Position numbers and translations under genes: made by a program. Shown piece by piece: positions 14,365-22,684 of a stretch of 22,684 nucleotides of DNA (position 1 is the first letter of the stretch; every line of letters begins with the position of its first letter). Source of the DNA: Bacteroidales bacterium UBA5507 (GTDB lineage: Bacteria; Bacteroidota; Bacteroidia; Bacteroidales; Lentimicrobiaceae); contig DIOT01000033.1 of NCBI GenBank assembly GCA_002426195.1, positions 1 to 22,684 of the forward strand, written 5' to 3'. The notes below the pieces were generated by a model that saw nothing but the letters and a program-made list of their open reading frames with translations, had not been told where the DNA came from and did not search any database.

Positions 14365-15438
14365 CTAGTATATATTTGATGTAGAAAAGATCGTATGATA
14401 AGTTCCAAATGCATCTTGCCACATGTCAGATTGGAAAAACGTAAAATAAGAGTATAAAGTCATAAATATCATCAAAAAACCTAGTCCATACATAAATAAT
14501 GGTCTTTTTGTAGAACTAAAAATTAGTGGATAGGAGATTATAGTTGCAGGAGCAAAGTAAAAACCGACACGACCAATAAGAGTAATGATAAAGCCTAAGG
14601 GTATAAACATGAAACTTATGATAGCAAGCTTGAAGAGTAAAGAAGACTTCTTTGAGAAATATTTTGCATAAAGAATTGTAATTATAAACATCATGATGTA
14701 AAATAGCATACCAAACCCACTGGCAAGTTGAGAGCCTCCTTCATATACTTCGTACTTTTTAAAGTATGTTTGTACTATAGAGTTAATTTGTTCAGAAAGG
14801 AACTCTTGAGCAAGAAAGAAAGAAGTAAATATTGATACTATAATCAGTGCATAAGGTAAAGTAATCCTCCAATTAACATAGCCCAAAAAGTAGAAAGGTA
14901 TTAAAAACAACGCACTGGTATGAAATAGTGAAGCAAGTCCTATTAGTAATAAATACGGTACTATCTTTCTTTTATAAATGTAATCAATTGCAATAATAAA
15001 GAGTGTAACAGCCACTGACTGTCTCATAGCTGATGAAAGTATTAATAAAAAAGTAGTGTTGAAAACATACAAGAAAACAGCCAACCAATAATAATTTGCT
15101 GGAACATTCTTTTTAATAAACCTATAAAAAACAAAGCAATGAAAACCAGATAGAAGAGCAACCATAGGAAAGAATCCTAGAGGTTTAAACAACCTGTTAA
15201 GTAATATCCATGCCGGTTCAAACTGATTTGTTTTATCAAATATATCCAGTGATGCGTATCTATTGATCTCAATAAATGATTCAAAATAAGCCTTATAATC
15301 ATTTCCAAAATTATACCGTAATGCAAGGAATAGGAATATTAACAGAAATGAGAATTCTAAGCCCCAGCGAATATTTTTGTATTTCGCTAGAAAAGCAAAC
15401 AGAACTGTAATAAAACCTAAGACTGTGGTAGCAATCAT
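14365..15438 (-). CDS. wzy: O-antigen/capsule polymerase Wzy, EpsG family
   Basis: The protein is 357 residues and almost wholly hydrophobic, with roughly ten predicted membrane helices and a large loop. The EpsG-type signature is seen as ALRYNFGNDYKAYFESF (about residues 39-55), which has the conserved Arg-Tyr, Gly and Asp-Tyr positions. Such proteins join lipid-linked repeat units at the periplasmic side of the inner membrane. It is the only polymerase candidate in the window, and the flippase is in the same operon, so a Wzx/Wzy-dependent route is well supported. The symbol describes the role; sequence identity between Wzy proteins is always low. Confidence 0.85.
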   Translation of the reverse strand: MIATTVLGFITVLFAFLAKYKNIRWGLEFSFLLIFLFLALRYNFGNDYKAYFESFIEINRYASLDIFDKTNQFEPAWILLNRLFKPLGFFPMVALLSGFHCFVFYRFIKKNVPANYYWLAVFLYVFNTTFLLILSSAMRQSVAVTLFIIAIDYIYKRKIVPYLLLIGLASLFHTSALFLIPFYFLGYVNWRITLPYALIIVSIFTSFFLAQEFLSEQINSIVQTYFKKYEVYEGGSQLASGFGMLFYIMMFIITILYAKYFSKKSSLLFKLAIISFMFIPLGFIITLIGRVGFYFAPATIISYPLIFSSTKRPLFMYGLGFLMIFMTLYSYFTFFQSDMWQDAFGTYHTIFSTSNIY

Positions 15439-15450
15439 TTAAAGAAAATT

Positions 15451-16671
15451 CTAATTGTTTAATACCTCATGATAGATTGAAAGCTGAATGGCTGCTACAT
15501 CAGTTATTTTTTTTAATCTGCTATTGGAATAAGCGTTTGCGGATATTTGTTCGGAATATAATTTATCATCTAAAAATTTATTGATGTAAGAGGCGCATAT
15601 TTCAATATCTCCAGGTGGAAACAGTAAGGCGGTTTTATCATGAATAGCTAACTCAGGCATTGCTCCTGCATATGAAGCAACAATTGGAGCACCAATTGTA
15701 AGTGCTTCATCTAATACCAAACAATATGATTCCACAAAAGACGGAATTACAATGACATTTGCTTTTTGAATTTGCCATACAATTTCATTTGCATCTAGTG
15801 AACCGACCCAATAAATGTTATCGATAAGCTCAAGTTTCTTTATTTTGCTTTTTATCCACTTTGTGTAACCATCCTCCCTAAATCCTTTTGATACATTTCC
15901 TGCAATAACTAACTTTATGTTAGGATTTGTTTTCTTTAAAATGCTAATTGCATCTATTAGTATATGTAAGCCTTTATAGGAAACAATCGATGAAAAGGAG
16001 GTAAAAATTTGGCAGGGTATACAATTATTGAAATCCCATTTGTTCGCATTGATAAATTCGGATCTTAGCGCAATAGATGTTTTGTAGATTGTTGCAGAGG
16101 CATTCAAATGCTGCACATGTGAACGTACCCAATCAGATTGAGTAGATATGTGTTTGTGTGTTATTAACATTTCTTTTTCAAACTTCCCCCATCTTTTAAA
16201 TGTATATTTTTGTCCTAATATTGATCCGAATGGTCTTATTAATTCCTTGATTCCTATGCATTTGATAATGTCGTAAAATGTTAACCCAGAGTAGAAATGC
16301 TTTTCTATAGTAAATTTTATTCCTTGGATCTCTAAGATAACATTCCCACTTAAATATCCTCTTGAGGTTAGTAAACCCCAATACGATTCAAGTCCCCATA
16401 TATGAATTATATCAGGTTTAATTTCATCAACGATTATCTGAATATCTTTAATAATTTTAGCTCTAGGAAGTAATGAGCTTTGTGGTACAATCCACTGTTT
16501 AATAGTTTTTGAATCTACATGTGTAATTTGATTTACTTTACCATGAGTAATATTGAATAAATCAACATCTTTGGTTTTTGATAGTTCTTCTCCCAAAGAT
16601 TTTAACCATGTACCTGTTGATTTTATTTGCTGTTCACTAAACTGATGATTACTAAACCAAAGAATTTTCAT
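15451..16671 (-). CDS. Glycosyltransferase, GT4 family
   Basis: The protein is 406 residues with a GT-B layout. The N-terminus is MKILWFSNHQFSEQQIKSTG, and the acceptor domain includes PDIIHIWGLESYWGLLTSRG. The donor domain has IFTSFSSIVSYKGLHILIDAI, KLVIAGNVSKGFREDGY, and the GT4 Glu-x7-Glu motif in PSFVESYCLVLDEALTIGAP, then ASYAGAMPELA. Its ATG directly abuts the stop of the upstream glycosyltransferase (no bases between), which suggests coupled translation. It is a retaining sugar transferase of the repeat unit; the substrate is not readable. Confidence 0.88.
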   Translation of the reverse strand: MKILWFSNHQFSEQQIKSTGTWLKSLGEELSKTKDVDLFNITHGKVNQITHVDSKTIKQWIVPQSSLLPRAKIIKDIQIIVDEIKPDIIHIWGLESYWGLLTSRGYLSGNVILEIQGIKFTIEKHFYSGLTFYDIIKCIGIKELIRPFGSILGQKYTFKRWGKFEKEMLITHKHISTQSDWVRSHVQHLNASATIYKTSIALRSEFINANKWDFNNCIPCQIFTSFSSIVSYKGLHILIDAISILKKTNPNIKLVIAGNVSKGFREDGYTKWIKSKIKKLELIDNIYWVGSLDANEIVWQIQKANVIVIPSFVESYCLVLDEALTIGAPIVASYAGAMPELAIHDKTALLFPPGDIEICASYINKFLDDKLYSEQISANAYSNSRLKKITDVAAIQLSIYHEVLNN

Positions 16672-17850
16672 TTAATTTAAGTCAAGTATTTTATTAACTG
16701 TTTTTTTCCAATTAAATACCTCCACAGCTTTTTTTCTAGCATTTCTGCCCAATTCTTGTAGTAAAGCATTATTGAAATATAAATTGCTTAAGTAAAGCGA
16801 AAGTTCATTTGGGTCGTTCTCCTGCATTAAATACCCATTTACATTATCATCAATAATTTCATCTGCTGCAACACTATATTGCTTTGATTTATTACTAATT
16901 GCAATACATGGCAGACCACATGACATTGCCTCAACATAAACACTACCAAATCCTTCATATAGTGATGGTAACACAAAAACATGGTTTTCACGATACCATT
17001 TTTCTATGTTTTCCTGACGACCTACCATGTGAACTTTATCTCGAATTGCTAATTCGCAAACCAAATTATTGAGAGTTATTCCATAAGCACCTTCACCCGC
17101 TATTGTTAAAACTACAGGAATACCTTTATCACTCAATATTCTTACTGCTTTAATAATACATTGGATGTTCTTATCAGGAGCTAAACGACAAACAGTGATA
17201 ATTTTCAAAACTTCATTTTCAGACTTTATCAAATTACCCGGCACAAAACGAGATGTATTGACTCCTGCCGGGATTACAAAATAATTAGACTTATTAGCTT
17301 GTAGTTTAAAGAATTGTAATGTCTCATTCATCCTGGCGTAACTAAGATAAACATTTTTGCAACGAAGGATTGCTTTTCGTTCTATACTGTATGCAATTTC
17401 AATAGATATCTCAGATGAAATGGCTTTTAGCATACCTATCATGCCTTTTGCCCTATTCACTTTAACTCGAAAAGGTAATTGTCCATAAAATGAATAAGGA
17501 GCTGCATTAATATAAACTACTTTATTTTTTCCAAGTACTTTACTGGCAGCCCAAGCTATAACAAAAGACCTAGTCCATACTTTATCAAACTCTGTAAGTT
17601 TATGTCTTAGCTGTTTACTTAAACTCAAAACCTGACTGTAAAAGTCAATTATCTTAAGTTTTGTATGACTTTTTAGTGTTACAATCTTCACATTAGTTGG
17701 TGCAGCATCAGAAGGGGTGTTCTCTTGGATATTGAACAAAGTAACTTCGTGACCTTGATTCATTAGTTCTTCCGTAACATGATATATCCATGCCTCAATA
17801 CCACCTCTTGAACGCCCTAAATTTTCATATAGTATTGCTACTTTTGCCAT
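16672..17850 (-). CDS. Glycosyltransferase, GT4 family
   Basis: The protein is 392 residues. The N-terminal MAKVAILYENLGRSRGGIEA loop is the acceptor-side glycine-rich turn of GT4 enzymes. In the donor domain, VCRLAPDKNIQCIIKAVRIL, LTIAGEGAYG, VHMVGRQENIEKWYRENHVF and the Glu-x7-Glu motif in PSLYEGFGSVYVEAMSCGLP are all present. It overlaps the upstream gene by 13 bp. It is the clearest canonical GT4 of the locus. It transfers one residue of the repeat unit at the cytoplasmic face; the donor sugar is unknown. Confidence 0.92.
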   Translation of the reverse strand: MAKVAILYENLGRSRGGIEAWIYHVTEELMNQGHEVTLFNIQENTPSDAAPTNVKIVTLKSHTKLKIIDFYSQVLSLSKQLRHKLTEFDKVWTRSFVIAWAASKVLGKNKVVYINAAPYSFYGQLPFRVKVNRAKGMIGMLKAISSEISIEIAYSIERKAILRCKNVYLSYARMNETLQFFKLQANKSNYFVIPAGVNTSRFVPGNLIKSENEVLKIITVCRLAPDKNIQCIIKAVRILSDKGIPVVLTIAGEGAYGITLNNLVCELAIRDKVHMVGRQENIEKWYRENHVFVLPSLYEGFGSVYVEAMSCGLPCIAISNKSKQYSVAADEIIDDNVNGYLMQENDPNELSLYLSNLYFNNALLQELGRNARKKAVEVFNWKKTVNKILDLN

Positions 17851-19061
17851 AGTTGTTTATTAACAGATGAAGCCGCTTGAAGTATTTTCATAAATGTTCG
17901 GATTCTTCTGTTTGAAGCATGGTTTTCTATACCTGAAAAATCAACTGACTCCATTTTTCGGTAACATTTATCACAAATATGCAAATATTTATCCTTATTT
18001 ATGTTTTCTTTTACAGCTAATGCAAACGTATTAAAAACCCAAGCGTCACTTCTTACATAAAATCGGTTATCTATAACCTGCCCATTCTCTGATAATATTG
18101 CAAAAAAATAATTGCTATTCCATGAGTAAGTCTCTAACCATTCGAGAATTTTCAATGCTCGGGTAAAATATTCGTCCTTTTTTTCTTTAATGAGCTTTGA
18201 AGAATATATAAATCCAGATGCACATGAACAATAGCCCCAAACATGAATAGGCACACTTGTATTTAAGTATGGAATAACACCAAGTTCATTCTGCTTATTT
18301 GCAATGTGCTGGGAAGCCTCACGAATAATATCAAGTTGTTTCTTACTGTTTATGTTTAATTCCGCCATTGCATGCATTTCAACTTGCTGCATTTGATGAT
18401 AATAATCAATCTTTTTACGCTGAACCTCTGTTAGGTCGTTTCTAGTTTGATCGGAATAGTACCAAAATTTACCTGGTTGTTCATTCAATGCACTTAAAGA
18501 GCTATACAGGTAGTTAACCATCCCATGATAAATAACTTCTAACTCTTCATCTGGAAAAACCGATAAATAGGCTCCCAAAGCTCCTACTGCAAAAGAAGTA
18601 CCGTTATACACCATCACTTTTTTTGTACTGTACGGTGCATAGGGTATTGCCCATTTATCCTCATCAATTCTGATAGAATTCTTTTTTATCCATAATGCTG
18701 TTTTTTGTGCAGCCAGTTTAACATTATCATTAGCAAAACGTTTATGATATTCAACAAGTGCAATAAGTCCAATCAATTCTGGTGAAGTTGATTCACCCTT
18801 CTTGTGCAACATCCCAAAATTAAAATCATAGCCGATATCAAAACCACCATCAGGCTTTTGAATTTTCAACAAAATATTACACAACTCATCTGCCCTTCTT
18901 TGCCATTGCTTATCCTGTGTTTTATCCCATAATCTTAGGCAACCAAGTAACACCTGATAGATTGTTTGACTGCAATAGGAAACTTTCTTTGGACGAAAAG
19001 CCGTAGACTGTAAAATGGTTGTTAACACTTTCATATAGATTAATCTGCTATTTATTCTCAT
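17838..19061 (-). CDS. Predicted alpha/alpha-toroid protein of polysaccharide locus, function unknown
   Basis: The protein is 407 residues with no signal peptide and no clear membrane segment. It shows a repeated helical pattern typical of alpha/alpha-barrel enzymes: QTIYQVLLGCLRLWDKTQDK, ADELCNILLKIQKPDGGFDI, TSPELIGLIALVEYHKRF, and later GALGAYLSVFPDEELEV and KILEWLETYSWNSNYFFAIL. The QKPDGGF turn is shared with terpene-cyclase-like and glycoside-hydrolase-like toroids. Similar genes in Bacteroidota polysaccharide loci are sometimes labelled delta-aminolevulinate dehydratase, which nothing in the sequence supports. The start overlaps the flippase stop as ATGA. A sugar-modifying role (epimerase, lyase or hydrolase) is possible but unproven. 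Confidence 0.6.
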   Translation of the reverse strand: MRINSRLIYMKVLTTILQSTAFRPKKVSYCSQTIYQVLLGCLRLWDKTQDKQWQRRADELCNILLKIQKPDGGFDIGYDFNFGMLHKKGESTSPELIGLIALVEYHKRFANDNVKLAAQKTALWIKKNSIRIDEDKWAIPYAPYSTKKVMVYNGTSFAVGALGAYLSVFPDEELEVIYHGMVNYLYSSLSALNEQPGKFWYYSDQTRNDLTEVQRKKIDYYHQMQQVEMHAMAELNINSKKQLDIIREASQHIANKQNELGVIPYLNTSVPIHVWGYCSCASGFIYSSKLIKEKKDEYFTRALKILEWLETYSWNSNYFFAILSENGQVIDNRFYVRSDAWVFNTFALAVKENINKDKYLHICDKCYRKMESVDFSGIENHASNRRIRTFMKILQAASSVNKQLWQK

Positions 19062-20596
19062 TTGCGAATATTAGAAATAATTTGCATAAAATAATTTTTC
19101 AGGGAATAAAAAGCAATTACACCTATTCCTTTTTTCTTAAATATAATTAAATTAAACCCCAATTGTATGAAAATTATGATCACAAAAAACAAAATATAAC
19201 CTATAATAATCTCTACCCAAGATGTTAGAGGATATATATCCAAAATCGATGCGCCAATAAAAAAACAAATTAAACTTAATGCGATTGGAATAATTGCGGC
19301 TTCAACCAGATTTTTTTTTACTGGGAATTCTTTGAAAACTTTTTTGCCAACATAAATACAAATGGTAATTCCAACAAATGAAAACAATAACACTCTAATT
19401 CCTGAGCCAATTATGCCAAATTCATAAACAAGCAATCCTGTTAATATCATTGCAGATAATTGGATGGACATAATGAACTTCGTTAATAATTTAATCCGTC
19501 CTGTCCCTTTTAAAAGTGCGAAATATGCTGAAGTTCCTCCATTAAAAGCAACTCCTAAGCTAAAAAGACGTGCAAATTCAGAGCTATTCTTTGCAAATTC
19601 AGGTGATAACCATTTAGCCAAAAAAGAAGGGACAATGATAGCTAATGGGATAAAAATAATTATTGAAAATATTGTCAGGATCCAAAGGCTAGTTGAGTAG
19701 AGATTTTGCATTTCTTCCCCCTCATCCATCGAGCTAAAGCGAGGAAACAAAGCTTGTCCTGCTGCTCCTGTTAATCCTTGAGCTTTAGTTATAAGATCTT
19801 TTGGAGCAGTTAAATAAGCGACACTTGATGCTGTAAAAAAAACTCCCAAGATAAATTGGTCAACATAAGCTGAAGCTCTTTGAATTAAATCATTAATAAA
19901 AGAAAAAACACCATAACTAAAAACCTCACGTATGCCATTTTTACTAAAACTGGGTAAACACTTAATTCCAGGTATCAACTTTTTTGCTAATATAGAGTAA
20001 ACGAATATATCTACAACCGCACTCCCTAATGTCAGAAACGTCAATCCAATTATGCCACCATCTGATGTTGCAATAAAATACATCGCACTATAACGGAGAA
20101 GCATCATCAATAGATTGTACTTGCTTAGGATATCATATCGCTGTGTGGCTTCGGGTATCGTTCTTAATGCAGCACTGAAAATACTAATTAAAAACGCAAA
20201 ACCGGCAATACGTAATGCCATTATTGCATTTTCAACGTTCTCTGGACTTAATTTAAACCAACTAATTATGAATGAAGAAAAAACAATAATTAGCCCACTA
20301 ATAATAAATCCAGAAAATATATATACTGAAAGCGTAGCTCCAAAAACTCTGTTAACTCCTTCAAGATCTTTCTTTGCATAATACTGTGAAACAAATTTAA
20401 GTGTTGCTTCACCAAGACCAAGACTTTGTAAAGCAGCAAAACCACCTATCATCAAAATGATTGTGTAAATTCCAAAATTTTCAATACCAATGCCTTTAAT
20501 TATTATTGGTACCAAAATAAATCCTGCAATAGCTGTTATTACTACCGTTATTATATTCCAAATAGCGTTTGTAAAAAGACTTTTAGGCTTGGACAT
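19058..20596 (-). CDS. wzx: Polysaccharide flippase Wzx
   Basis: The protein is 512 residues with about 12-14 predicted membrane helices, beginning NAIWNIITVVITAIAGFILVP, a typical opening for the polysaccharide-transport branch of the MOP superfamily. Further family features are GIGIENFGIYTIIL, LGLGEATLKFVSQYYAKKD and a mid-protein SVAYLTAPKDLITKA segment followed by LFPRFSSM. Wzx moves undecaprenyl-linked repeat units across the inner membrane. It is the first intact gene after the non-coding stretch and the epimerase stub, and it is coupled to the next gene by a 4-bp ATGA overlap. Confidence 0.93.
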   Translation of the reverse strand: MSKPKSLFTNAIWNIITVVITAIAGFILVPIIIKGIGIENFGIYTIILMIGGFAALQSLGLGEATLKFVSQYYAKKDLEGVNRVFGATLSVYIFSGFIISGLIIVFSSFIISWFKLSPENVENAIMALRIAGFAFLISIFSAALRTIPEATQRYDILSKYNLLMMLLRYSAMYFIATSDGGIIGLTFLTLGSAVVDIFVYSILAKKLIPGIKCLPSFSKNGIREVFSYGVFSFINDLIQRASAYVDQFILGVFFTASSVAYLTAPKDLITKAQGLTGAAGQALFPRFSSMDEGEEMQNLYSTSLWILTIFSIIIFIPLAIIVPSFLAKWLSPEFAKNSSEFARLFSLGVAFNGGTSAYFALLKGTGRIKLLTKFIMSIQLSAMILTGLLVYEFGIIGSGIRVLLFSFVGITICIYVGKKVFKEFPVKKNLVEAAIIPIALSLICFFIGASILDIYPLTSWVEIIIGYILFFVIIIFIQLGFNLIIFKKKGIGVIAFYSLKNYFMQIISNIRK

Positions 20597-20828
20597 ATTA
20601 ACGTCTTTGCGAAAAGCAGATGATTACATAAACTTGACAATAATCAATCATATATTCATTTTTGAAAGCAATATTGCTATTACGAAGTTCTTTGTACTGC
20701 CAGATCGGATTTATTGTGATACCAAACTCTGTTTCAGATATAAGAAAATATATGGTAGTAAAATTGCCTTTTTCGTATGTCTTGTGCCACAACCAGAAAA
20801 CTTATGAGTTCTTTATTACGCCGGAATA
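20597..20828. other. Non-coding or degraded stretch upstream of wzx
   Basis: No convincing gene is seen. A 64-codon minus-strand frame (20792-20598) ends two bases before wzx, but its composition looks random and I recognise nothing in it. No TAnnTTTG-type promoter for wzx was found on the minus strand. With the epimerase stub next to it, this looks like a recombination junction or leader DNA between the dehydrogenase and the variable part of the locus. Confidence 0.4.
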
Positions 20829-20954
20829 TTATAGTTTGACATCATCGTAATCATTGATATTATCCAGTCCAATGATTTCATGTCCTTGTTTAGTAAGTTT
20901 ATTTGCTAAATGGTAACCTATAAATCCAGCAGTTCCGGTAACTAATATTTTCAT
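20829..20954 (-). pseudogene. N-terminal stub of a UDP-glucuronate 4-epimerase-like gene
   Basis: An ATG at 20954 opens a 41-codon frame with the NAD-binding motif of extended SDR enzymes, VTGTAGFIGYHLANKL, followed by IIGLDNINDYDDVKL and a stop. The LDNINDYY-type segment is characteristic of UDP-glucuronate/UDP-GlcNAc C4-epimerases (CapI, WbpP-like), in which another 300 residues follow. Here nothing resembling the rest is seen in the next 230 bp. It begins 31 bp after the dehydrogenase stop, so the original pair probably converted a UDP-hexose to the uronate and then to its C4 epimer. It appears to be the scar of a replaced locus. Confidence 0.8.
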
Positions 20955-20985
20955 AATATCTTCATAGTGATAAGTATTAATTTCT

Positions 20986-22614
20986 TTACCTGCACTCCTT
21001 CTTCAACCTCTGCACATGCCCTCTCCCCAGCGCCTTAACTTCACATCCCAACTTGAAATATTCTCTTATCTGCTCGTCGTTTAAGATTCCAAAGCAATCT
21101 ACAATAGCCAGTGGTTTTCCGGCCCATTTAACTATGTCCTGGGGATTCAATGACAGGTAGTCTTTGTGGGGGACTGCCAGTATGAGGGCTTCGGCACCTT
21201 TGAGCATCGCCGGAAGGTCTTTTTCTACTTTGAGGTCTTTGAGGCCTTCCTGATTCCTGAAGAAGCGGCTCCATGATTGTCCGGGTGCAGGATAGGTGTC
21301 CTGCAATTCGAATTCATACCAGTGTTCCACATACGGGTCGTGTACCCGCACTTCGGCGCCCATCTGCGTAAGCTTGCGTACAACCATTTCACTTCCGCTA
21401 TAGCGTGTGTCGCCAACATCCTGCCGGTAACTGGCTCCGCATAGCACAACGTCCGATCCGGCAATGTAGCGGCCCATGTTGCGTAAAGCATCGCGCACAA
21501 GCTCTGCCACATGCAGCGAACGGGTGTCGTTGGTATCGATAGCCACGGGTGTTATCTTAAACAGTTCGTCGCCATCCTCAAAACCAAGTATGTGCCTGTA
21601 AGCCCAGTAGCCAAGACCGCCGTCCTTTGGCAGACAATAACCGCCTACTCCCGGTCCGGGGAATATCATATTGTTGTGCGTGGGCCTCATTTTGATGGCG
21701 TTGATCACCTTTATCAGGTCAACTCCGTTCCTTTCGGAGAAGAGGCTCCATTCGTTGAGGAATGCCAGGATGGTGGCACGGTACGAATTCTCGATGATTT
21801 TGGTGGTTTCCGATTCAATCGGCCTGTCCATTACCGTTAGCGGGAATTTCTCTGTGTTCAGGACTTGCCGCAGGAACTTTTCAACCCGTTGCCGTGCTTC
21901 GGCGTTGCAGCCCGAGCATACCCTCCAGAAGTCGCGGATACTTGCCACGTAGTCCTTACCGGGCATCACCCTTTCGAAGCTATGTGCCAACAGAGGTTCG
22001 GACTTAATGCCGCGTACTGCGAAAGCCTTCTTCATGATAGGCCATGCCACGAACTCAGTAGTACCCGGAGCCACGGTTGTTTCAATGAGCGTGAGACAGT
22101 GCGGCTGCACTTTTTCACCGATGGTTCGGATGGTAGCCTCCAGAGCCGCCATTTCGGCATCACCGGTACGCATATTGCCCAGGTCCTGTTTAACGAAATC
22201 GCACTGCACATCCACCACCACGCAATCGGCCAGTGCCAGGCAGTCGCTGTTGAAGGTAGCAACCATTGTCTTTTCCTGCTTTACACAGCGGCTAATCAGC
22301 TCATCCACTTCAGGATCTTCAGCTTTGATGGGTGATTCGCCACGATCGATCAAAGGAATCTTCCAATAGCTGCGTGTACTTGGACGCTGGCAAACGATCA
22401 CGAACTTTGAATATTTGCCATTCTTGTCTTTAGTATCGGCCACAACAGCAGCCATCACGGCTCCCACGAATCCGGCACCCATAACAACTACTATTTCCTG
22501 CCCTTTAGCGCGGGCTTCTTGGGTTAGTTGAGTCAACCGTGTCATTTCGGCTGCGTAGTCTTCTTTCTCCGGTAACGGGAATTTTTCGCCCGAGGGACTG
22601 ATGGAATATTTCAT
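20986..22614 (-). CDS. Nucleotide-sugar 6-dehydrogenase (UDP-glucose/GDP-mannose dehydrogenase family), long form
   Basis: Enzymes of this family oxidise C6 of a nucleotide sugar to a carboxylate with two NAD+. The NAD-binding VVMGAGFVG is at 43-51, followed by E178-TTVAPGTT, the catalytic-domain K272 and N276 in ETTKIIENSYRA, and the nucleophile C327 in GPGVGGYCLPKD. The C-terminal UDP-sugar-binding domain includes GASYRQDVGDTRYSGS. At 542 residues it is about 100 longer than usual: roughly 40 residues precede the Rossmann fold and the C-terminal domain has an extra segment around EHWYEFELQDTYPAPGQSWS. The gene is visibly GC-richer than the transferase block. UDP-glucose is the likely but unproven substrate; UDP-HexNAc dehydrogenase is the alternative. 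Confidence 0.88.
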   Translation of the reverse strand: MKYSISPSGEKFPLPEKEDYAAEMTRLTQLTQEARAKGQEIVVVMGAGFVGAVMAAVVADTKDKNGKYSKFVIVCQRPSTRSYWKIPLIDRGESPIKAEDPEVDELISRCVKQEKTMVATFNSDCLALADCVVVDVQCDFVKQDLGNMRTGDAEMAALEATIRTIGEKVQPHCLTLIETTVAPGTTEFVAWPIMKKAFAVRGIKSEPLLAHSFERVMPGKDYVASIRDFWRVCSGCNAEARQRVEKFLRQVLNTEKFPLTVMDRPIESETTKIIENSYRATILAFLNEWSLFSERNGVDLIKVINAIKMRPTHNNMIFPGPGVGGYCLPKDGGLGYWAYRHILGFEDGDELFKITPVAIDTNDTRSLHVAELVRDALRNMGRYIAGSDVVLCGASYRQDVGDTRYSGSEMVVRKLTQMGAEVRVHDPYVEHWYEFELQDTYPAPGQSWSRFFRNQEGLKDLKVEKDLPAMLKGAEALILAVPHKDYLSLNPQDIVKWAGKPLAIVDCFGILNDEQIREYFKLGCEVKALGRGHVQRLKKECR

Positions 22615-22626
22615 GGGTTTTTTTTT

Positions 22627-22684
22627 AGCATTCAGCGTTCAGCAGTCAGCAGTCAGCAGTTAGCATTCAGCAGTCAGCATTCAG
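22627..22684. repeat. Degenerate (CAGCAGT/CAGCATT) 7-bp tandem repeat, running off the window
   Basis: Units of AGCAGTC, AGCATTC and AGCGTTC repeat with a 7-bp period, starting about 12 bp upstream of the dehydrogenase ATG. The array continues past the right edge. It has the look of the low-complexity intergenic repeats common in some Bacteroidota; no spacers are present. Confidence 0.75.

Noticed and set aside
17838..19061. Delta-aminolevulinate dehydratase
   Set aside because: This label is sometimes attached to similar genes, but none of the zinc-site or lysine motifs of that TIM-barrel enzyme are visible.
20598..20792. 64-codon gene upstream of wzx
   Set aside because: The start lacks context, the composition looks random for AT-rich DNA, and it resembles no family I know. 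It is described as part of the gap instead.
21865..22335. 156-codon plus-strand frame
   Set aside because: It lies wholly antisense within the nucleotide-sugar dehydrogenase, whose motifs are complete. It is a shadow of a GC-richer gene.
22627..22684. CRISPR-like array
   Set aside because: The period is only 7 bp, with no unique spacers and no cas genes. It is a low-complexity tandem repeat.

Overview
The window looks like an AT-rich Bacteroidota chromosome, most likely of the order Bacteroidales (inference). The supporting signs are few Shine-Dalgarno sequences, one candidate TAnnTTTG-type promoter, degenerate short tandem repeats of the ttcgtttatt and cagcagt kinds, and a Wzx/Wzy polysaccharide locus with an EpsG-type polymerase. 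No rRNA, tRNA or CRISPR array was recognised.

Layout. Positions 1-2132 are the right part of an IS21-family insertion sequence on the plus strand: istA (5' end outside the window), istB, and a right end with repeated transposase-binding-like motifs. It appears to have cut a plus-strand gene, whose 3' remnant is at 2133-2354, followed by about 200 bp of apparent debris. Everything from 2550 to 22614 is a surface-polysaccharide locus on the minus strand, so it reads from right to left.

In transcription order the locus holds: a nucleotide-sugar dehydrogenase (22614-20986, visibly GC-richer); a 41-codon stub of a UDP-glucuronate 4-epimerase-like gene; about 230 bp with no convincing gene; the flippase Wzx; a predicted alpha/alpha-toroid protein; two GT4 glycosyltransferases; an EpsG-type Wzy polymerase; two more GT-B glycosyltransferases; the UDP-L-FucNAc pathway genes fnlA, fnlB and fnlC; a WbuC-type cupin; a WbuB-type glycosyltransferase; an antitoxin/PIN toxin pair; a PglC-type initiating phosphoglycosyl transferase; a GNAT acetyltransferase; a DegT-like PLP-fold protein; and a FemAB-like acyltransferase.

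Working model (inference from families). The PglC-type enzyme loads the first sugar phosphate on undecaprenyl phosphate. FnlABC make UDP-N-acetyl-L-fucosamine, which the WbuB-type enzyme would add. The other glycosyltransferases complete the repeat unit, possibly including a uronic acid from the dehydrogenase. Wzx flips the unit and Wzy polymerises it. The GNAT, DegT-like and FemAB-like proteins are candidates for making or acylating an amino sugar.

The window shows repeated remodelling. Repeat-like DNA has become coding in fnlC. A frameshifted winged-helix relic lies between fnlB and fnlC. The epimerase stub marks an old junction. The PIN toxin appears to lack the middle of its domain.
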